Origin: Methylophilaceae bacterium LSUCC0401
Lineage (GTDB): Bacteria > Pseudomonadota > Gammaproteobacteria > Burkholderiales > Methylophilaceae
Direction: 5' to 3'
DNA: 64,000 bases
Assembly (NCBI GenBank): GCA_024919035.1
Contig: CP103442.1
Coordinates: forward strand, 248,001-312,000
The position numbers and the translations under genes were made by a program. Numbering within the stretch: position 1 is the stretch's first letter; every line of letters starts with the position of its first letter. Below the pieces are notes generated by a model that was not told the origin of the DNA, ran no database searches, and saw nothing but the letters and a program-made list of their open reading frames with translations. Positions 18,827 through 29,557 of the stretch are shown in pieces.

Positions 18827-20035
18827 TTATTCATCTTTCTGGTCTAATAATTGTTTACGAGTTGACTCGTTTGCTGACTGCCAGCGAGTCCACCAATCTG
18901 CATATTTTTTTTCCTCCTCATCAGATTCGGATCGAAGAAGAAGAAAGTCATAAGCGGCACGAAAACGTGGATGATTAGATAGGCGGTACACAGCCTTTAA
19001 TCTAATTTTCATAAATCTTGGCTGTAAACGCCAAATATCAGAGATGTATTTAATAAATCTTTTATGAATAAATATATTGGGTGCAGATTGATTAAAAAAA
19101 TTCTTAATTTTTGCATCTAAACTAAGCGCTTCATCGTTAAATGATTTATCTGTTTTAAAGGCATCCCACAATACAACCGCCATTAAAAATCCTGGATTTA
19201 CAGTCTTATTCTCTTTTACCCGATTATCAGTGTTTTTCATTCCTAGCATGAGTAATGATTTTTTTTCGAGAGAGTGTTGGGCGAGGTGTGGAAAAAAAAT
19301 ATCCAACAATTCATATTGCTTTAAAACTTTGATACTTCTTTCAGCGTGACCCGTTAAGAAAAACTTCATCATTTCATCAAATATTCTTGAATAGGGGATG
19401 TCCTCTAAAAGTTGAATATAAGCTTGTATCTCCTTTTTTGTTAAACACAGATTAAAGTCTAATTTCGCATGAAAACGAATGGCTCTTAACAGCCTGATGG
19501 GATCTTCATGTAGCCTTTGATCTTTTTTACCGATGAAGTTAATTTGACTGTTTTCTATATCTTTTTTTCCATTGAATGGATCAAAAAAATTTTCATGAAT
19601 TGGATCATAAAAGATAGCATTCATAGTAAAGTCTCTTCTTTCAGCATCCTCTTCAATTGTTCCAAAAGCGTTATCCTGTATGACCCCATTTCTTAATTTA
19701 CTGACTTCATCAGGTTTTTTTCTAAAAGTTGAAACTTCGATGAGCTCTCGTTGTTGGCGCACATGAACAATCTTAAATCGACGTCCAATAATTCTTGAGT
19801 TTTTAAAAATCGCGGTGATTTGTTCAGGATGCGCATCAGTGGCGACATCAAAATCTTTTGGGATCCTATTAAGTAGTATATCTCTGATGCAACCACCAAC
19901 AACAAACGCCTGAAAATCATATTGCTGTAGTTTTTTTATAACCGTAAATACAAATTCTGGAATTAGGTCTGCGTTTATGGGAGAAGATTTTGATTGGTAA
20001 GAGGAATTATTTGGTGCAGTCAACTTCGCTTCCAA
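18827..20035 (-). CDS. pcnB: poly(A) polymerase I
   Basis: PcnB adds 3' poly(A) tails that mark RNAs for decay. The class II nucleotidyltransferase head has AFVVGGCIRDILLNRIPKDFDVATDA, with the two catalytic Asp in DFD, then RRFKIVHV and RRDFTMNA. The C-terminal third is basic and ends in low-complexity sequence. These poly(A)-polymerase-type features, and its place before folK, favour pcnB over the related cca gene. The start is a TTG at 20035 with no ATG before the conserved core. It overlaps the adenosyltransferase gene by 16 nt. Confidence 0.92.
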   Translation of the reverse strand: MEAKLTAPNNSSYQSKSSPINADLIPEFVFTVIKKLQQYDFQAFVVGGCIRDILLNRIPKDFDVATDAHPEQITAIFKNSRIIGRRFKIVHVRQQRELIEVSTFRKKPDEVSKLRNGVIQDNAFGTIEEDAERRDFTMNAIFYDPIHENFFDPFNGKKDIENSQINFIGKKDQRLHEDPIRLLRAIRFHAKLDFNLCLTKKEIQAYIQLLEDIPYSRIFDEMMKFFLTGHAERSIKVLKQYELLDIFFPHLAQHSLEKKSLLMLGMKNTDNRVKENKTVNPGFLMAVVLWDAFKTDKSFNDEALSLDAKIKNFFNQSAPNIFIHKRFIKYISDIWRLQPRFMKIRLKAVYRLSNHPRFRAAYDFLLLRSESDEEEKKYADWWTRWQSANESTRKQLLDQKDE

Positions 20036-20562
20036 AGAGTATCAGGTACATTGTTCTCTTTATTCAAAGCTCGAGCTAATACAAATAAGTAATCCGAGAG
20101 TCGATTCAAATAATATAAAGCAGTGATATTGATTTCTTCTAACTGTTTAAGCGATAAGCAACATCTTTCTGCTCTTCGACAAACGGTTCTTGCCACATGG
20201 GTGTAGGCGGCAGATTTTACCCCCCCTGGAAGAATAAATTCTTTCAGTGGAGAAAGATTTTGATTTAAGGCGTCCAGTTGTTGTTCCAGATAATCTACTC
20301 GATTTGGGTCAAGTAGTTTGTGATTGGGTATTGATAACTCTCCACCAATATTAAATAAATCATGTTGGACCTCTACTAATGTTTCTTGAATTTCCTGAGA
20401 AAGTGGTTCAGTAAGAATAAGCCCAATAATCGAATTGAGTTCATCGATGGTTCCTAAACATTCAATGCGGACGGAATTTTTTTGTACCCGGGCCCCATTG
20501 CCAAGTGAAGTTTCACCTTGATCACCAGTTTTGGTATAAATGTGTGTTAATCTATTTGCCAT
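20020..20562 (-). CDS. cob(I)alamin adenosyltransferase, PduO type
   Basis: This enzyme transfers the adenosyl group of ATP to cob(I)alamin to make coenzyme B12. The 180-residue protein has the PduO signature: IYTKTGDQGETSLGNG at about residues 8-23, the VECLGTIDELNS-like segment IECLGTIDELNS, and C-terminal HVARTVCRRAER and LNRLSDYLFVLAR. Its presence implies a B12-dependent enzyme or salvage elsewhere in the genome. It is divergent from murI with 39 nt between starts. Confidence 0.95.
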   Translation of the reverse strand: MANRLTHIYTKTGDQGETSLGNGARVQKNSVRIECLGTIDELNSIIGLILTEPLSQEIQETLVEVQHDLFNIGGELSIPNHKLLDPNRVDYLEQQLDALNQNLSPLKEFILPGGVKSAAYTHVARTVCRRAERCCLSLKQLEEINITALYYLNRLSDYLFVLARALNKENNVPDTLWKRS

Positions 20563-20601
20563 AATTTTCTCTAATCACCTAAGCGTTATTATATGTAATT
20601 T

Positions 20602-21393
20602 ATGGATCAAGATACACCAGTTATTTTAGTTTTTGACTCAGGTCTTGGTGGTACGACTATTTTGAATCATATTCTTGCTCGCAAGATTAGTGGCCCTTTT
20701 ATTTATGTTGCCGATAACAAATTTTTACCGTATGGACAACAAACAAAAGAGTTTATCCAAGAGAGAGTGTTGGAAATATTTTCAAAATTGAACCAAAAGT
20801 ATGCCATAAAATCAGCTGTTCTCGCCTGCAATACAGTCACAGCCTATGTGGCTGAACAATTAAGAGGCTCTTATAATTTTCCAATTATCGGTATGGAGCC
20901 AGGAATTAAACCAGCCATCAAGGTCTCTAAGAATAAGAATATAGGTATTTTGGCAACCGAAGGAACGATTAAGAGCCTTAGATTTACCTCATTGGTAGAT
21001 CAATTTGTCTCTAAGGAGCACAACTTAATCATCATTCCAGGCAATGGTCTAGTTGAGGAGATTGAAAATCTGCCTGATTCAGCTGAGGATCTTTTGAATA
21101 ATCTAAAACCTAAAATTAAACAATTTGAAGATGCAGGCATTGACGTCTTAGTCTTGGGATGCACCCATTATCCACTTATCATTAAGCAATTAAAATCACT
21201 ATTTTCAAACAACATAGAAATTATTGATACCACAGAAGCTGTGGTCAATGTATTGGAGAATGCTTTAAAAGCTGAATGTTTCCCAAACAATCAGGAGGTC
21301 GATGTTATGGTTAGTGATAATTCAAACAGTTATTATGAAAAAATAAGAAAAGTAATTCAGGCTGCAAGCATCAAGCAAATAAAATTTATTTAA
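20602..21393 (+). CDS. murI: glutamate racemase
   Basis: MurI makes D-glutamate for peptidoglycan. The 263-residue protein has the N-terminal FDSGLGGTT (catalytic Asp and Ser), the first catalytic Cys in LACNTVTA, and the second in LGCTHYPLI. Both cysteines needed for racemisation are present. It is a lone plus-strand gene between two minus-strand runs and converges on the CHCC zinc-finger gene with a 3-nt gap. Confidence 0.96.
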   Translation: MDQDTPVILVFDSGLGGTTILNHILARKISGPFIYVADNKFLPYGQQTKEFIQERVLEIFSKLNQKYAIKSAVLACNTVTAYVAEQLRGSYNFPIIGMEPGIKPAIKVSKNKNIGILATEGTIKSLRFTSLVDQFVSKEHNLIIIPGNGLVEEIENLPDSAEDLLNNLKPKIKQFEDAGIDVLVLGCTHYPLIIKQLKSLFSNNIEIIDTTEAVVNVLENALKAECFPNNQEVDVMVSDNSNSYYEKIRKVIQAASIKQIKFI

Positions 21394-21396
21394 AAC

Positions 21397-21567
21397 CTAC
21401 TTAATCCGATAAAGGATTCCGCAGTAGGGGCAACTCACCTCTTTTTTATTATGATGATCGATATACACTCGAGGATGCATGGCCCAAAAGTTTTCTGTTT
21501 TGGGTGGGCAGTATATTGGCAGATCATTTTTAGATACCTGAATGGTTTGCCGACTCTTATTTGACAT
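21397..21567 (-). CDS. small CHCC zinc-finger protein
   Basis: A 56-residue gene that is short but clearly real. The four ligands are Cys20, His31, Cys46 and Cys49, with the family segments MHPRVYID and CPYCGILY. This is the zf-CHCC domain, also found in mitochondrial complex I subunit NDUFS6; the function of the bacterial form is not established. Its ATG at 21567 overlaps the end of ilvE by 11 nt, and ilvE followed by this small protein is a familiar pair in Betaproteobacteria. It ends in TAG 3 nt from the murI stop. Confidence 0.9.
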   Translation of the reverse strand: MSNKSRQTIQVSKNDLPIYCPPKTENFWAMHPRVYIDHHNKKEVSCPYCGILYRIK

Positions 21568-22492
21568 ATGTCAGCCACCTATCATAAGTTGTGTTTTCGC
21601 CTTTCACAATATCAAAATAAGTTTTTTGTAAAAATTCTGTTAACTCACCTCTGCGACCTAAACCAATAATGCGATGATCTAATTCACGAATAGGTGTAAC
21701 TTCGGCAGCCGTCCCCGTAAAAAAAGCTTCGTCCGCGGTATACACTTCATCACGCGTAATATTTTTTTCAATAACTGGAATTTTGTTGTCATAGGCAATC
21801 TGAATAATTGTATCTCGAGTAATTCCTTCTAAAGCTGAAGAAAGCGATGGGGTAATTAATTTACCATTTTTAACTAAAAAAATATTTTCACCGGAACCTT
21901 CGGCAACATACCCTTGAGTATCAAGCAATAATGCTTCATTGTAGCCATCCGTAATCGCCTCCTGATGTGCGAGAATCGAATTCATATAATTACCATTGGC
22001 TTTTGCCTTACACATGGTGACATTAACGTGATGTCGGGAATAAGATGATGTTTTAACCGATATTCCTTTTTCGAGAGCTTCTTGACCCATATAAGCTCCC
22101 CAGGTCCAAGCGGCAACAATTACATGAGTAGAAAGGCTTTTGGCTGATATTCCCATTGCCTCCGAACCATAAAACGCCATAGGTCGAATGTAACCAGATT
22201 TTAAGTTATTTTCTTTGACGCTGGTAAGTTGTGCTAAATTTATTTCTTCTTTAGTAAATGGCATCGGCATGCTCATGATGTGAGCTGAGTTAAAAAAACG
22301 ATTTGTGTGCTCTTGAAGTCTAAAAATTGCAGTTCCTTTTTTAGCTTCATAAGCCCTCACACCCTCAAAAACACCCAAACCATAATGTAGGGTATGAGTC
22401 AGCACATGGGTTTGTGCATCACGCCATGGAACCATTTTTTTATCAAACCAAATTAAACCATCGCGATCAGACATCGATTGAACAACTGCCAT
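21557..22492 (-). CDS. ilvE: branched-chain amino acid aminotransferase
   Basis: IlvE is a class IV PLP enzyme that makes the last step of leucine, isoleucine and valine synthesis. The 311-residue protein has HYGLGVFEGVRAY near residues 36-48, the PLP-lysine segment containing CKAKANGNYMNSILA, then EGSGENIFLV and TGTAAEVTPI. It stands divergent from SCO1 with a 54-nt gap and is followed by the CHCC zinc-finger gene. Confidence 0.97.
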   Translation of the reverse strand: MAVVQSMSDRDGLIWFDKKMVPWRDAQTHVLTHTLHYGLGVFEGVRAYEAKKGTAIFRLQEHTNRFFNSAHIMSMPMPFTKEEINLAQLTSVKENNLKSGYIRPMAFYGSEAMGISAKSLSTHVIVAAWTWGAYMGQEALEKGISVKTSSYSRHHVNVTMCKAKANGNYMNSILAHQEAITDGYNEALLLDTQGYVAEGSGENIFLVKNGKLITPSLSSALEGITRDTIIQIAYDNKIPVIEKNITRDEVYTADEAFFTGTAAEVTPIRELDHRIIGLGRRGELTEFLQKTYFDIVKGENTTYDRWLTYVK

Positions 22493-22546
22493 TATTTTTC
22501 CTAAAGTTTGTTAGAATGAGTTTTCTTAAAATTAAGATTACAACTT

Positions 22547-23107
22547 ATGTTAAAAAAATTAATATGCTTATTATTCCTTATTTTTGTTGCATGTGGAAGT
22601 GAAACTCCTAATTTCCATGGTTCAGATATTACTGAGGCAAAATTAAATGGGCGAATTGAACTCACTTCACATAAAAATGAGAATTTTGACTCCAACAGCC
22701 TTTTAGGAAATGTAGTTGCAATTTTTTTTGGGTTTACCAATTGCCCTGATATTTGCCCAACTACTCTAACTGAGCTTAAGTTACTTTCAACTCAAGTGAA
22801 TGATCCTGCACATTTTAAAGTGTTATTTGTTAGCGTTGACCCTGGGAGGGATACAGTAGAGATGCTCAATGATTATATTCCTCGATTCGGAGATAATGTG
22901 ACTGGATTAACTGGCAGTAAAGAAAATATAAAAAAAGTTGCCGACCAATATAAAATATTTTACCAGGCTATCCCTCAAGGGAATGACTACACCATTGATC
23001 ATTCCGCTGGAATATACTTGATGGATAAAAAAGGAAGAGTCAGACTGAGATTCCCATATGGTACAGAAACGACCTCAATTATTGAGGATATCAATAAGCT
23101 ACTTTAA
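22547..23107 (+). CDS. SCO1/SenC copper chaperone lipoprotein
   Basis: SCO proteins deliver copper to the CuA site of cytochrome c oxidase. A short lipoprotein signal ends at Cys16 (FVACGS). The thioredoxin-like fold keeps both copper cysteines, Cys66 and Cys70 in CPDIC, and the distal histidine His152 in DHSAG. At 186 residues it is of normal length. No oxidase genes are next to it. Its 3' end overlaps the YgjP-like gene by 4 nt. Confidence 0.95.
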   Translation: MLKKLICLLFLIFVACGSETPNFHGSDITEAKLNGRIELTSHKNENFDSNSLLGNVVAIFFGFTNCPDICPTTLTELKLLSTQVNDPAHFKVLFVSVDPGRDTVEMLNDYIPRFGDNVTGLTGSKENIKKVADQYKIFYQAIPQGNDYTIDHSAGIYLMDKKGRVRLRFPYGTETTSIIEDINKLL

Positions 23108-23820
23108 TCGAGAATAAAATAGGATAGGGAGTGATCCTTTAATTCTTTTTTAAATGTTTTATACTCGGGGAAAATAGATTCAACTTCTTTCCAGAAAAGA
23201 ATGGAATGATTCATATGTTTTAAATGAGCCAATTCATGACATAACACGTAATCAATAATTTCTGGTTTTGCATGAATCAATCGCCAACTCAGTTTTATAT
23301 TTTTTGAGCTCGAACATGACCCCCATTTTGTTTTTGCGTTGCTTAAGGTTATATGATTTGGGTGTTCATTAATCTTTGTTTGATAAAACTCTAACCTTTC
23401 GTTGAAGTATTTTTGAGCACTCTCTTTTAAAAGCATTGTAATAATTTTTTTATGATTCTCTTTATTGACCAGTTGAATGATTTCATTCTTAAAGTCGATA
23501 GTATTGTTTGAACACTGATAAATGACTTTAAAATTTTTCCCCAAAACAGGTATCGAGGTAATGAGCTGACTGTCTGTATTAATTTTCTTAAGATGCTCTA
23601 GAATCCATGATAATTTTTTTTTAATAATAACCTCGATATAAGATTGGGGAGTATGAAAAGGGGTTGAGATAATCAAGCCTTGTTGATCAATTTTGAGACT
23701 AATATTTTTTTTTGTTTTTTGGATGTGGATATAATTAATTGCCATTTCATTTATAACGATAGCCTTATTTTCTTTAATCGATTTTTGAGTTTTGTTAAAT
23801 AATTTTTTCCACATGCTCAT
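23104..23820 (-). CDS. YgjP-like zinc metallopeptidase (DUF45)
   Basis: The C-terminal half holds the DUF45 / YgjP zinc site: HELAHLKHMNHSILFW, with the HExxH-like HELAH and a later His. Before it, KTKWGSCSSSKNIKLSWRLI is another family hallmark. The N-terminal half is divergent. The function of this soluble peptidase-like family is not well defined. The frame opens at a TTG (23823); the next codon, ATG at 23820, is preferred. It overlaps plsC by 26 nt, so it is probably translated from the plsC transcript. Confidence 0.9.
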   Translation of the reverse strand: MSMWKKLFNKTQKSIKENKAIVINEMAINYIHIQKTKKNISLKIDQQGLIISTPFHTPQSYIEVIIKKKLSWILEHLKKINTDSQLITSIPVLGKNFKVIYQCSNNTIDFKNEIIQLVNKENHKKIITMLLKESAQKYFNERLEFYQTKINEHPNHITLSNAKTKWGSCSSSKNIKLSWRLIHAKPEIIDYVLCHELAHLKHMNHSILFWKEVESIFPEYKTFKKELKDHSLSYFILD

Positions 23821-24499
23821 CAATCCAGTTTTTTGCTTTTACATTAATGTCATCAGGAGATAGCTGATCAGTTGAAATTAGTGGGCCAATAGTTAACTTA
23901 ATCGTTCCTGGATGCTTTAAAAAACTATTCTTAGGCCAATAATAACCAGCATTATGAGCTATCGGTAAAATAGGACTACTTAGTTTTTTAGCCAACCAGC
24001 TCCCACCAATATGATAGTTTCTCTTTTCATCAACTCCAACCCGAGTTCCTTCTGGAAAAATAATGATAAAAAAACCTTTAGATAATTTTTTTCCTCCTTG
24101 TTCAAACATTTGCATCAGAGCCTTTTTTCCTGCCGATCGATTGATTGCAATTGGTGATGTAAGCCAAAGGCCCCAGCCAAAAAAAGGAATTAGAAGTAAT
24201 TCTTTTTTTAGGACCCAGACTTGAGGGGGGAGGGCGATTTGAAGGGCAAGCGTCTCCCATGCTGATTGATGATTTGAAAATACAACACAAGGTTTTTTTG
24301 GAACATTTTCTTTTCCTATAATTTGAAAATCCAGATGACATGTAAATTTTAACCAGGGGAGCATTGATTTTGCCCACAAAGAAATAAATAAATAACGATA
24401 TTTTTGGGGCAATGGGAAAGTGAAAAGGCTAATCACTGTAAATGGAATGGTAAACAATATCATCCCTAAATTGAAAATTAATGATCTTAAAAAAATCAT
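23795..24499 (-). CDS. plsC: 1-acyl-sn-glycerol-3-phosphate acyltransferase
   Basis: PlsC adds the second acyl chain in phospholipid synthesis at the inner membrane. An N-terminal hydrophobic stretch is followed by the acyltransferase motif, here NHQSAWE, so the usual HX4D appears as HX4E. FPEGTRV, the glycerolphosphate-binding motif, is present, as is ILPIAHNAG. The Asp-to-Glu change is conservative and I believe it occurs in related betaproteobacterial homologues. It overlaps gmhB by 4 nt (24496-24499). Confidence 0.93.
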   Translation of the reverse strand: MIFLRSLIFNLGMILFTIPFTVISLFTFPLPQKYRYLFISLWAKSMLPWLKFTCHLDFQIIGKENVPKKPCVVFSNHQSAWETLALQIALPPQVWVLKKELLLIPFFGWGLWLTSPIAINRSAGKKALMQMFEQGGKKLSKGFFIIIFPEGTRVGVDEKRNYHIGGSWLAKKLSSPILPIAHNAGYYWPKNSFLKHPGTIKLTIGPLISTDQLSPDDINVKAKNWIDEHVEKII

Positions 24500-25035
24500 G
24501 ATGATTTAATTATGTACTGTGAGGCTTCAAGTAAATTTTTAAAAATTTTTGTTTTTTTAGGATATTTTTTTTGTTTAGATACTTTTTGCCCATTTCCAGT
24601 TTTTACTAAGATAGGTTGCATTTTAGCGGTATCAAAAGCCTCAAGATCTCTGAGTGAATCTCCAATCCCAAATAAATTTTTTACACTGATCCCATATGTT
24701 TTTTCAATTTCAAAAAGCATTCCAGGACGAGGTTTCCGGCAGTGACAATCATCCTCATCTGTATGTGGACATATAAAAATTGAATCAATTCGACTGCCCA
24801 TGTCAGCTAATAAGCGATGCATTTTTTGATGGATTTGATTTAGATTGTCCATTGAGTACAATCCTCTGCCAATACCAGATTGATTGGTCACGATAATAAC
24901 TTTGAAATTATTTTGGGTAAGTGTTGCAATGGCTTCAAGGCTACCGGGAATAGGAATCCATTCATTTTCATTTTTGATATAGTTTGCAGAGTCTTGATTG
25001 ATTACTCCATCGCGATCAAGAATGACAATTTTCAT
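24496..25035 (-). CDS. gmhB: D-glycero-beta-D-manno-heptose 1,7-bisphosphate 7-phosphatase
   Basis: GmhB removes the C7 phosphate in ADP-heptose synthesis for the LPS core. The HAD motif DRDGVIN is at residues 7-13, VTNQSGIGRG follows, and a zinc loop reads CPHTDEDDCHCRKPRPG. GIGDSLRDLEA is the last HAD motif. The 179-residue length is normal. It lies directly after glyS, and glyQ-glyS-gmhB-plsC is a conserved betaproteobacterial order. The waaG-like gene further on also implies a heptose-containing core. Confidence 0.95.
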   Translation of the reverse strand: MKIVILDRDGVINQDSANYIKNENEWIPIPGSLEAIATLTQNNFKVIIVTNQSGIGRGLYSMDNLNQIHQKMHRLLADMGSRIDSIFICPHTDEDDCHCRKPRPGMLFEIEKTYGISVKNLFGIGDSLRDLEAFDTAKMQPILVKTGNGQKVSKQKKYPKKTKIFKNLLEASQYIIKSS

Positions 25036-25038
25036 TTG

Positions 25039-27126
25039 TTAAGTACCCAATACAGATAAATTGGCAATAATGTTCATCGATTTATTTAACTCCGCTAACA
25101 ATTGATGGCGATTGTGTTTTATTTTAATATCTTCTGCATTAATCATTGTATCCTCAAAGAAATCATCAATTGGCCCCGATAAATGAATAAGGTTTTCTAA
25201 TAAGCTTTTATAGTTTTTCTTGTCAAGAAAGCTCTTATTTTGTTTACTAATAGATTGAATAATTTTGAAAAGGGCATGCTCACTTTTATTCTCAAATAAA
25301 GATTCATTGATGTTGCCATCTAATTTTTTTTCATATTTCTTTAATATGTTCAAAACCCTTTTATTGGATTGAGCAAGATTATTACTTAATTCAAATTGTT
25401 TAAATTGCTCTATTGCTTCAATTTTATTTATAACATCATTAATTAAAGAAGGTTTTTGCTCACAAACAGATTGGACCACTAAAGTTTCATATCCTTGTTC
25501 ACGAATATAATTTTCCAGACGATCGTAAAAGAAATTAAATAGGCTTAATTTGTGATCTTTTTTATCTTCAGGAAAAAATGTATCAATGAGTTGATGAATA
25601 TTAAGATCTATATTCTTATCAATCAGAATCCTGATGATAGATATTGCACACCTTCTTAATGCATAAGGATCTTTCACGCCTGATGGTTTTTCACCAATAG
25701 AAAATAAGTCGAATAAACTAATCCATTTATCAGAGAGCGCCAATAATATGGATGTATCTCCTTGAGGAAGCTCATCACCAGAAAATTTTGGTTTGTAATG
25801 ATCCTCTATGGCTTGGCAGAATTCGCTACTTAGCTTTTCCTCTAAACCATAGTATTTTCCCATAACGCCTTGAAGTTCGGGAAACTCTCCGACCATCAAT
25901 GAGCTTAAGTCCGCCTTTGCGAAGAGTGCAAGTTTTTTACTGTCTATATCTGAGTTCAGAGAGGTATGCTTTATGAGGTGATTAAAGACAAGGCTCACCT
26001 TTTCACATCTTTGCTCAATGCTCCCTAATTTTTGGTGATAGATAATATTTTTTAAATCAAGCGACATTTCCTGGAGTGATTTCTTTTTATCTTGAGCGTA
26101 AAAAAACTCGGCATCTGATAGGCGAGGATAGATCACCTTTTCATTTCCTTGAATAACAAATTTAGGCTCTTTTGGATCAATATTGGATATTAAAATAAAC
26201 TGATTGGTTAGTTCATCATTTTTTAAAATGGGAAAATATTTTTGATTACTCTTCATCGATAAGATAAGACATTCTGATGGAATAGTCAGAAATTTTTGAT
26301 CAAATGTTCCTATAAAAGCTTTAGGCTTTTCAATCAAGGTAGTGACCTCATCCAAAAGCTCTTCATCAATAGGACAACTAAAAGAGCTTCCCAAATTTTT
26401 TGTTAATTCTTCAATTTGTAAGCGAATGAGTTGTTTTCTTTTTTCAAAATTTGGAACAACATTTCCTTGGCTTTCAATTAATTTTTCATAATCTTCAGCG
26501 TTTTTAATTGTCAAAATTTCTGTTGATGCAAACCTGTGCCCATGGACTTGGTTATTGGCTTGTAAGCCTAAAACATTAATATCAAGAATTTTATCACCAT
26601 GCATACAAACAAGATTTACTGCTGGGCGAGCAAAGCTCACAGTTTGCCACCCATCATCAAGTTGATATGACATGGTTTTTTCAATAGGAAGTTGCTTGAG
26701 TATTATCGGTAGTTGATGTTGCATAAAGGTTTCAACTGTTTGCCCTTTATTTTGTTTTTTTACATACAAAGTATCATCTTGAATTATAAAGTTCGTTAAT
26801 GAATCTTTAAGCTCCAGGAGACCTAAGGCCTCCAGTTTCTTTAATAAAGGCTGAGAGGCATGATCATCTTGCCAACCCACGTTGATAGGCATTAATTTAA
26901 CTTCCACAATCTCATCAGGGCTTTTGCTTAACACATTAGAAATTGTTAATCCTAATCTTCTGGGTGTTGAGTATATGATTAAATTCTCATTGGGGGCGAC
27001 AAATTTATTGTCTGTGAGTGCTTGTCGAAGATTATTTGCTAAATATTCGGCCATATTTTTCTGTGATGTAGGAGGTAATTCCTCACAAAGTAACTCAAAT
27101 AGAAGAGTTTGTTTAGAATCAGACAT
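25039..27126 (-). CDS. glyS: glycyl-tRNA synthetase beta subunit
   Basis: GlyS is the large tRNA-binding subunit of the tetrameric glycyl-tRNA synthetase. From the ATG at 27126 it has 695 residues. Diagnostic parts are [12 protein letters not shown] at the start, [14 protein letters not shown], and the HD-domain-like [30 protein letters not shown] segment. An in-frame TTG at 27138 is less likely. The ATG overlaps the glyQ stop by 8 nt, fitting coupled synthesis of the two subunits. Confidence 0.97.
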   Translation of the reverse strand: MSDSKQTLLFELLCEELPPTSQKNMAEYLANNLRQALTDNKFVAPNENLIIYSTPRRLGLTISNVLSKSPDEIVEVKLMPINVGWQDDHASQPLLKKLEALGLLELKDSLTNFIIQDDTLYVKKQNKGQTVETFMQHQLPIILKQLPIEKTMSYQLDDGWQTVSFARPAVNLVCMHGDKILDINVLGLQANNQVHGHRFASTEILTIKNAEDYEKLIESQGNVVPNFEKRKQLIRLQIEELTKNLGSSFSCPIDEELLDEVTTLIEKPKAFIGTFDQKFLTIPSECLILSMKSNQKYFPILKNDELTNQFILISNIDPKEPKFVIQGNEKVIYPRLSDAEFFYAQDKKKSLQEMSLDLKNIIYHQKLGSIEQRCEKVSLVFNHLIKHTSLNSDIDSKKLALFAKADLSSLMVGEFPELQGVMGKYYGLEEKLSSEFCQAIEDHYKPKFSGDELPQGDTSILLALSDKWISLFDLFSIGEKPSGVKDPYALRRCAISIIRILIDKNIDLNIHQLIDTFFPEDKKDHKLSLFNFFYDRLENYIREQGYETLVVQSVCEQKPSLINDVINKIEAIEQFKQFELSNNLAQSNKRVLNILKKYEKKLDGNINESLFENKSEHALFKIIQSISKQNKSFLDKKNYKSLLENLIHLSGPIDDFFEDTMINAEDIKIKHNRHQLLAELNKSMNIIANLSVLGT

Positions 27127-28033
27127 TATGGTTCTCAATATTTTTCAATACCTCTTCGGCATGATGTTTATCGGCTAGCGGAAAACCTAGATCTGCTCGG
27201 CTATTTAAATAACTATTTGCTACAGAACGTGAGATATTTCTAATTTTGGCAATGTAGCCCGCTCGTTGAGTGACACTGATGACTCCTCGTGCATCGAGGA
27301 GGTTGAATGTGTGTGCAGCTTTTAAAACTTGTTCGTATGCAGGCAAGGCTAGCTTTTGTTCAACAAGATAACTTGCTTGTTGTTCATAATTTTCAAAAGC
27401 ACGTTGAAGAAATTCAATATTACTGTGTTCAAAGTTATATGCGCTTTGCTCTTTTTCATTTTGCAAGAAAACATCTCGATAGGTTGTATGCTTATTCCAT
27501 TGAAGGTCAAATACGTTATCAACTCCTTGGATATACATGGCAAGTCTTTCAAGACCATAGGTAATTTCTCCAGTGATGGGTTTACAAGAAATACCTCCGA
27601 CTTGTTGAAAATAAGTGAATTGAGTAATTTCCATCCCATTAAGCCAAACTTCCCATCCCAGTCCCCACGCACCAAGTGTAGGATTTTCCCAATTATCCTC
27701 TACGAGTCTTAAATCATTTTCATTCAGATTAAATCCAAGTGATTTGATGGAATCAATATAAAGATCAACAATATTATTTGGTGCTGGTTTTAAAACCACT
27801 TGGAATTGATAGTAGTGCTGTAATCGGTTAGGATTTTCACCGTATCTTCCATCTTTCGGTCTTCGGCTCGGTTGAACATAAGCTGAACGCCATGGTTCTG
27901 GACCAATAGCCCTTAAGAAGGTTGCGGTATGGGATGTTCCTGCGCCAACTTCAAGATCATAGGGCTGAATAATCACACAATCCTGTTTAGCCCAAAATTG
28001 TTGTAAGTTAAAAATTAATTCTTGAAAGGTCAT
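27119..28033 (-). CDS. glyQ: glycyl-tRNA synthetase alpha subunit
   Basis: GlyQ is the catalytic subunit that activates glycine. It opens with [18 protein letters not shown] and carries [32 protein letters not shown] split over several segments, all hallmarks of the family. The class II motif 2 lies in this region. Length 304 residues is normal. It follows lnt by 17 nt in the same direction. Confidence 0.98.
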   Translation of the reverse strand: MTFQELIFNLQQFWAKQDCVIIQPYDLEVGAGTSHTATFLRAIGPEPWRSAYVQPSRRPKDGRYGENPNRLQHYYQFQVVLKPAPNNIVDLYIDSIKSLGFNLNENDLRLVEDNWENPTLGAWGLGWEVWLNGMEITQFTYFQQVGGISCKPITGEITYGLERLAMYIQGVDNVFDLQWNKHTTYRDVFLQNEKEQSAYNFEHSNIEFLQRAFENYEQQASYLVEQKLALPAYEQVLKAAHTFNLLDARGVISVTQRAGYIAKIRNISRSVANSYLNSRADLGFPLADKHHAEEVLKNIENHNV

Positions 28034-28050
28034 TTTCTCTTTTGTTGATT

Positions 28051-29526
28051 TTAAGGTTGTGATTTTACTTTCTTTTTCCTCTTCAATAAAGGGAAGCTTT
28101 TAAATTTATCGCATAAAGCAATCATTAAAAGAAATACGTATAAGGGGAAATATCCAAATTTGGAAAATACAGTAGGCATGGATTTTGGAATGACCTCAAT
28201 CTCAAGAACATCTCGAGTGAAAGTGGGTAGGGAATTTATAATCTCTCCTTTATTATTAATGTAGGCTGTAACTCCGGTATTCGTTGCCCTGATAATGGGC
28301 CTATTAAATTCCATCGCCCTGGCTTGCGCAATCTGAATATGCTGGTGTGCCGCGGGGCTTCTGTCATACCAGGCATCATTGGTAAGATTAATAAATAAAT
28401 TTGCCTGAGGTAAAAATTCATCATAGGACGCCTTAAAGATATCCTCATAACAAATATTCAAACCAAGATAAAAACTATCATATGCAATAAATTCATTTTG
28501 AATTTTAGAGGGGGTTAAATTTGAAAATGGAATATTTAATATTTTTCTGTAAATAAAACCCAGATAATTGCTAAGTGGAAAATACTCTCCAAAGGGAACG
28601 AGGTGTTGTTTAAAGTAAAATTGGTCTTCTTTGTCATTTTTTATAACTGCACTATTTAGATAATTTCCATCAATTTCAAGAATGGAGCCAAGAATGATGG
28701 TCTTATTTGTTTTAATTTTTTCATTAATTCTTTGATGAAAATCACTGGGGTAGTTTGTATAAAGTAAAGGAATAGCAGTCTCTGGAAAAACAATGAGATC
28801 TCCTTTTGCAGAATCCAATAGATCGAGATAGCTTTCAATTTGATGCATTACAGTATCTTCATTCCATTTTATATCTTGACTGACATTACCTTGAAGAAGA
28901 GATATTTTTAGTTTTGTTTCATTATCTGGCTGAGGCTGTGTTAAAGGGAGCATAAAATTCACTAAGATAATGATAATAATTCCAATAGCCGGAATAACTT
29001 TTTTATTTTTGTACTCAATCACTTTAAAACTTAGAGCAGAGATCAATAAAATAGTCATGGTGATGCCATGGCTTCCTATAATTGAGAAATATTGATTAAT
29101 CAATGGATTGCTGACTTGAGAGAACCCAAGGGATAACCAAGGAAATCCTGTAAAGAGATATTCACGGATTATTTCTAAAAGTGTTAAGAGAATAATGGCA
29201 TGAGCAAAAGCATTTTTTTTGATTAATGCAAATGGAAGAAAAAAAAGACCTAAAAAGATATAAAACAGCAGGCATAAAGTTAGGGCGGAGAACCATGAGG
29301 CGCCCCCGTAATTCACTATACAAAAAATCAACCAATATAAGCCAATTGAAAAAAATGAAAATCCAAATAAAAAAGCATTTAGCCAAGGAGCGTTTGTTTT
29401 TTTAAGAATAAAAAAAAGTGATGGAAAAATAATAAAAGGAATAATGAAGAAATTAAAAGGCTCAAAAGCGAGAACTAATAAACCTCCTAAAACAACTGCG
29501 GGCAAAAAGCTAAAGATTCGATTCAT
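28051..29526 (-). CDS. lnt: apolipoprotein N-acyltransferase
   Basis: Lnt adds the third acyl chain to the N-terminal Cys of lipoproteins in the inner membrane. Five or six hydrophobic helices fill the first 200 residues. The periplasmic nitrilase-like domain carries the catalytic triad: Glu in VFPETAIP, Lys in [15 protein letters not shown] and Cys in [10 protein letters not shown] final helix and a basic tail close the 491 residues. Its substrates include the lipoproteins in this window (MlaA, LolB, SCO1, the protein at 408-1493). It belongs to the miaB-phoH-ybeY-corC-lnt cluster. Confidence 0.97.
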   Translation of the reverse strand: MNRIFSFLPAVVLGGLLVLAFEPFNFFIIPFIIFPSLFFILKKTNAPWLNAFLFGFSFFSIGLYWLIFCIVNYGGASWFSALTLCLLFYIFLGLFFLPFALIKKNAFAHAIILLTLLEIIREYLFTGFPWLSLGFSQVSNPLINQYFSIIGSHGITMTILLISALSFKVIEYKNKKVIPAIGIIIIILVNFMLPLTQPQPDNETKLKISLLQGNVSQDIKWNEDTVMHQIESYLDLLDSAKGDLIVFPETAIPLLYTNYPSDFHQRINEKIKTNKTIILGSILEIDGNYLNSAVIKNDKEDQFYFKQHLVPFGEYFPLSNYLGFIYRKILNIPFSNLTPSKIQNEFIAYDSFYLGLNICYEDIFKASYDEFLPQANLFINLTNDAWYDRSPAAHQHIQIAQARAMEFNRPIIRATNTGVTAYINNKGEIINSLPTFTRDVLEIEVIPKSMPTVFSKFGYFPLYVFLLMIALCDKFKSFPLLKRKKKVKSQP

Positions 29527-29557
29527 GCCCTTATTCTATAATCAAAGTGAAACGAAA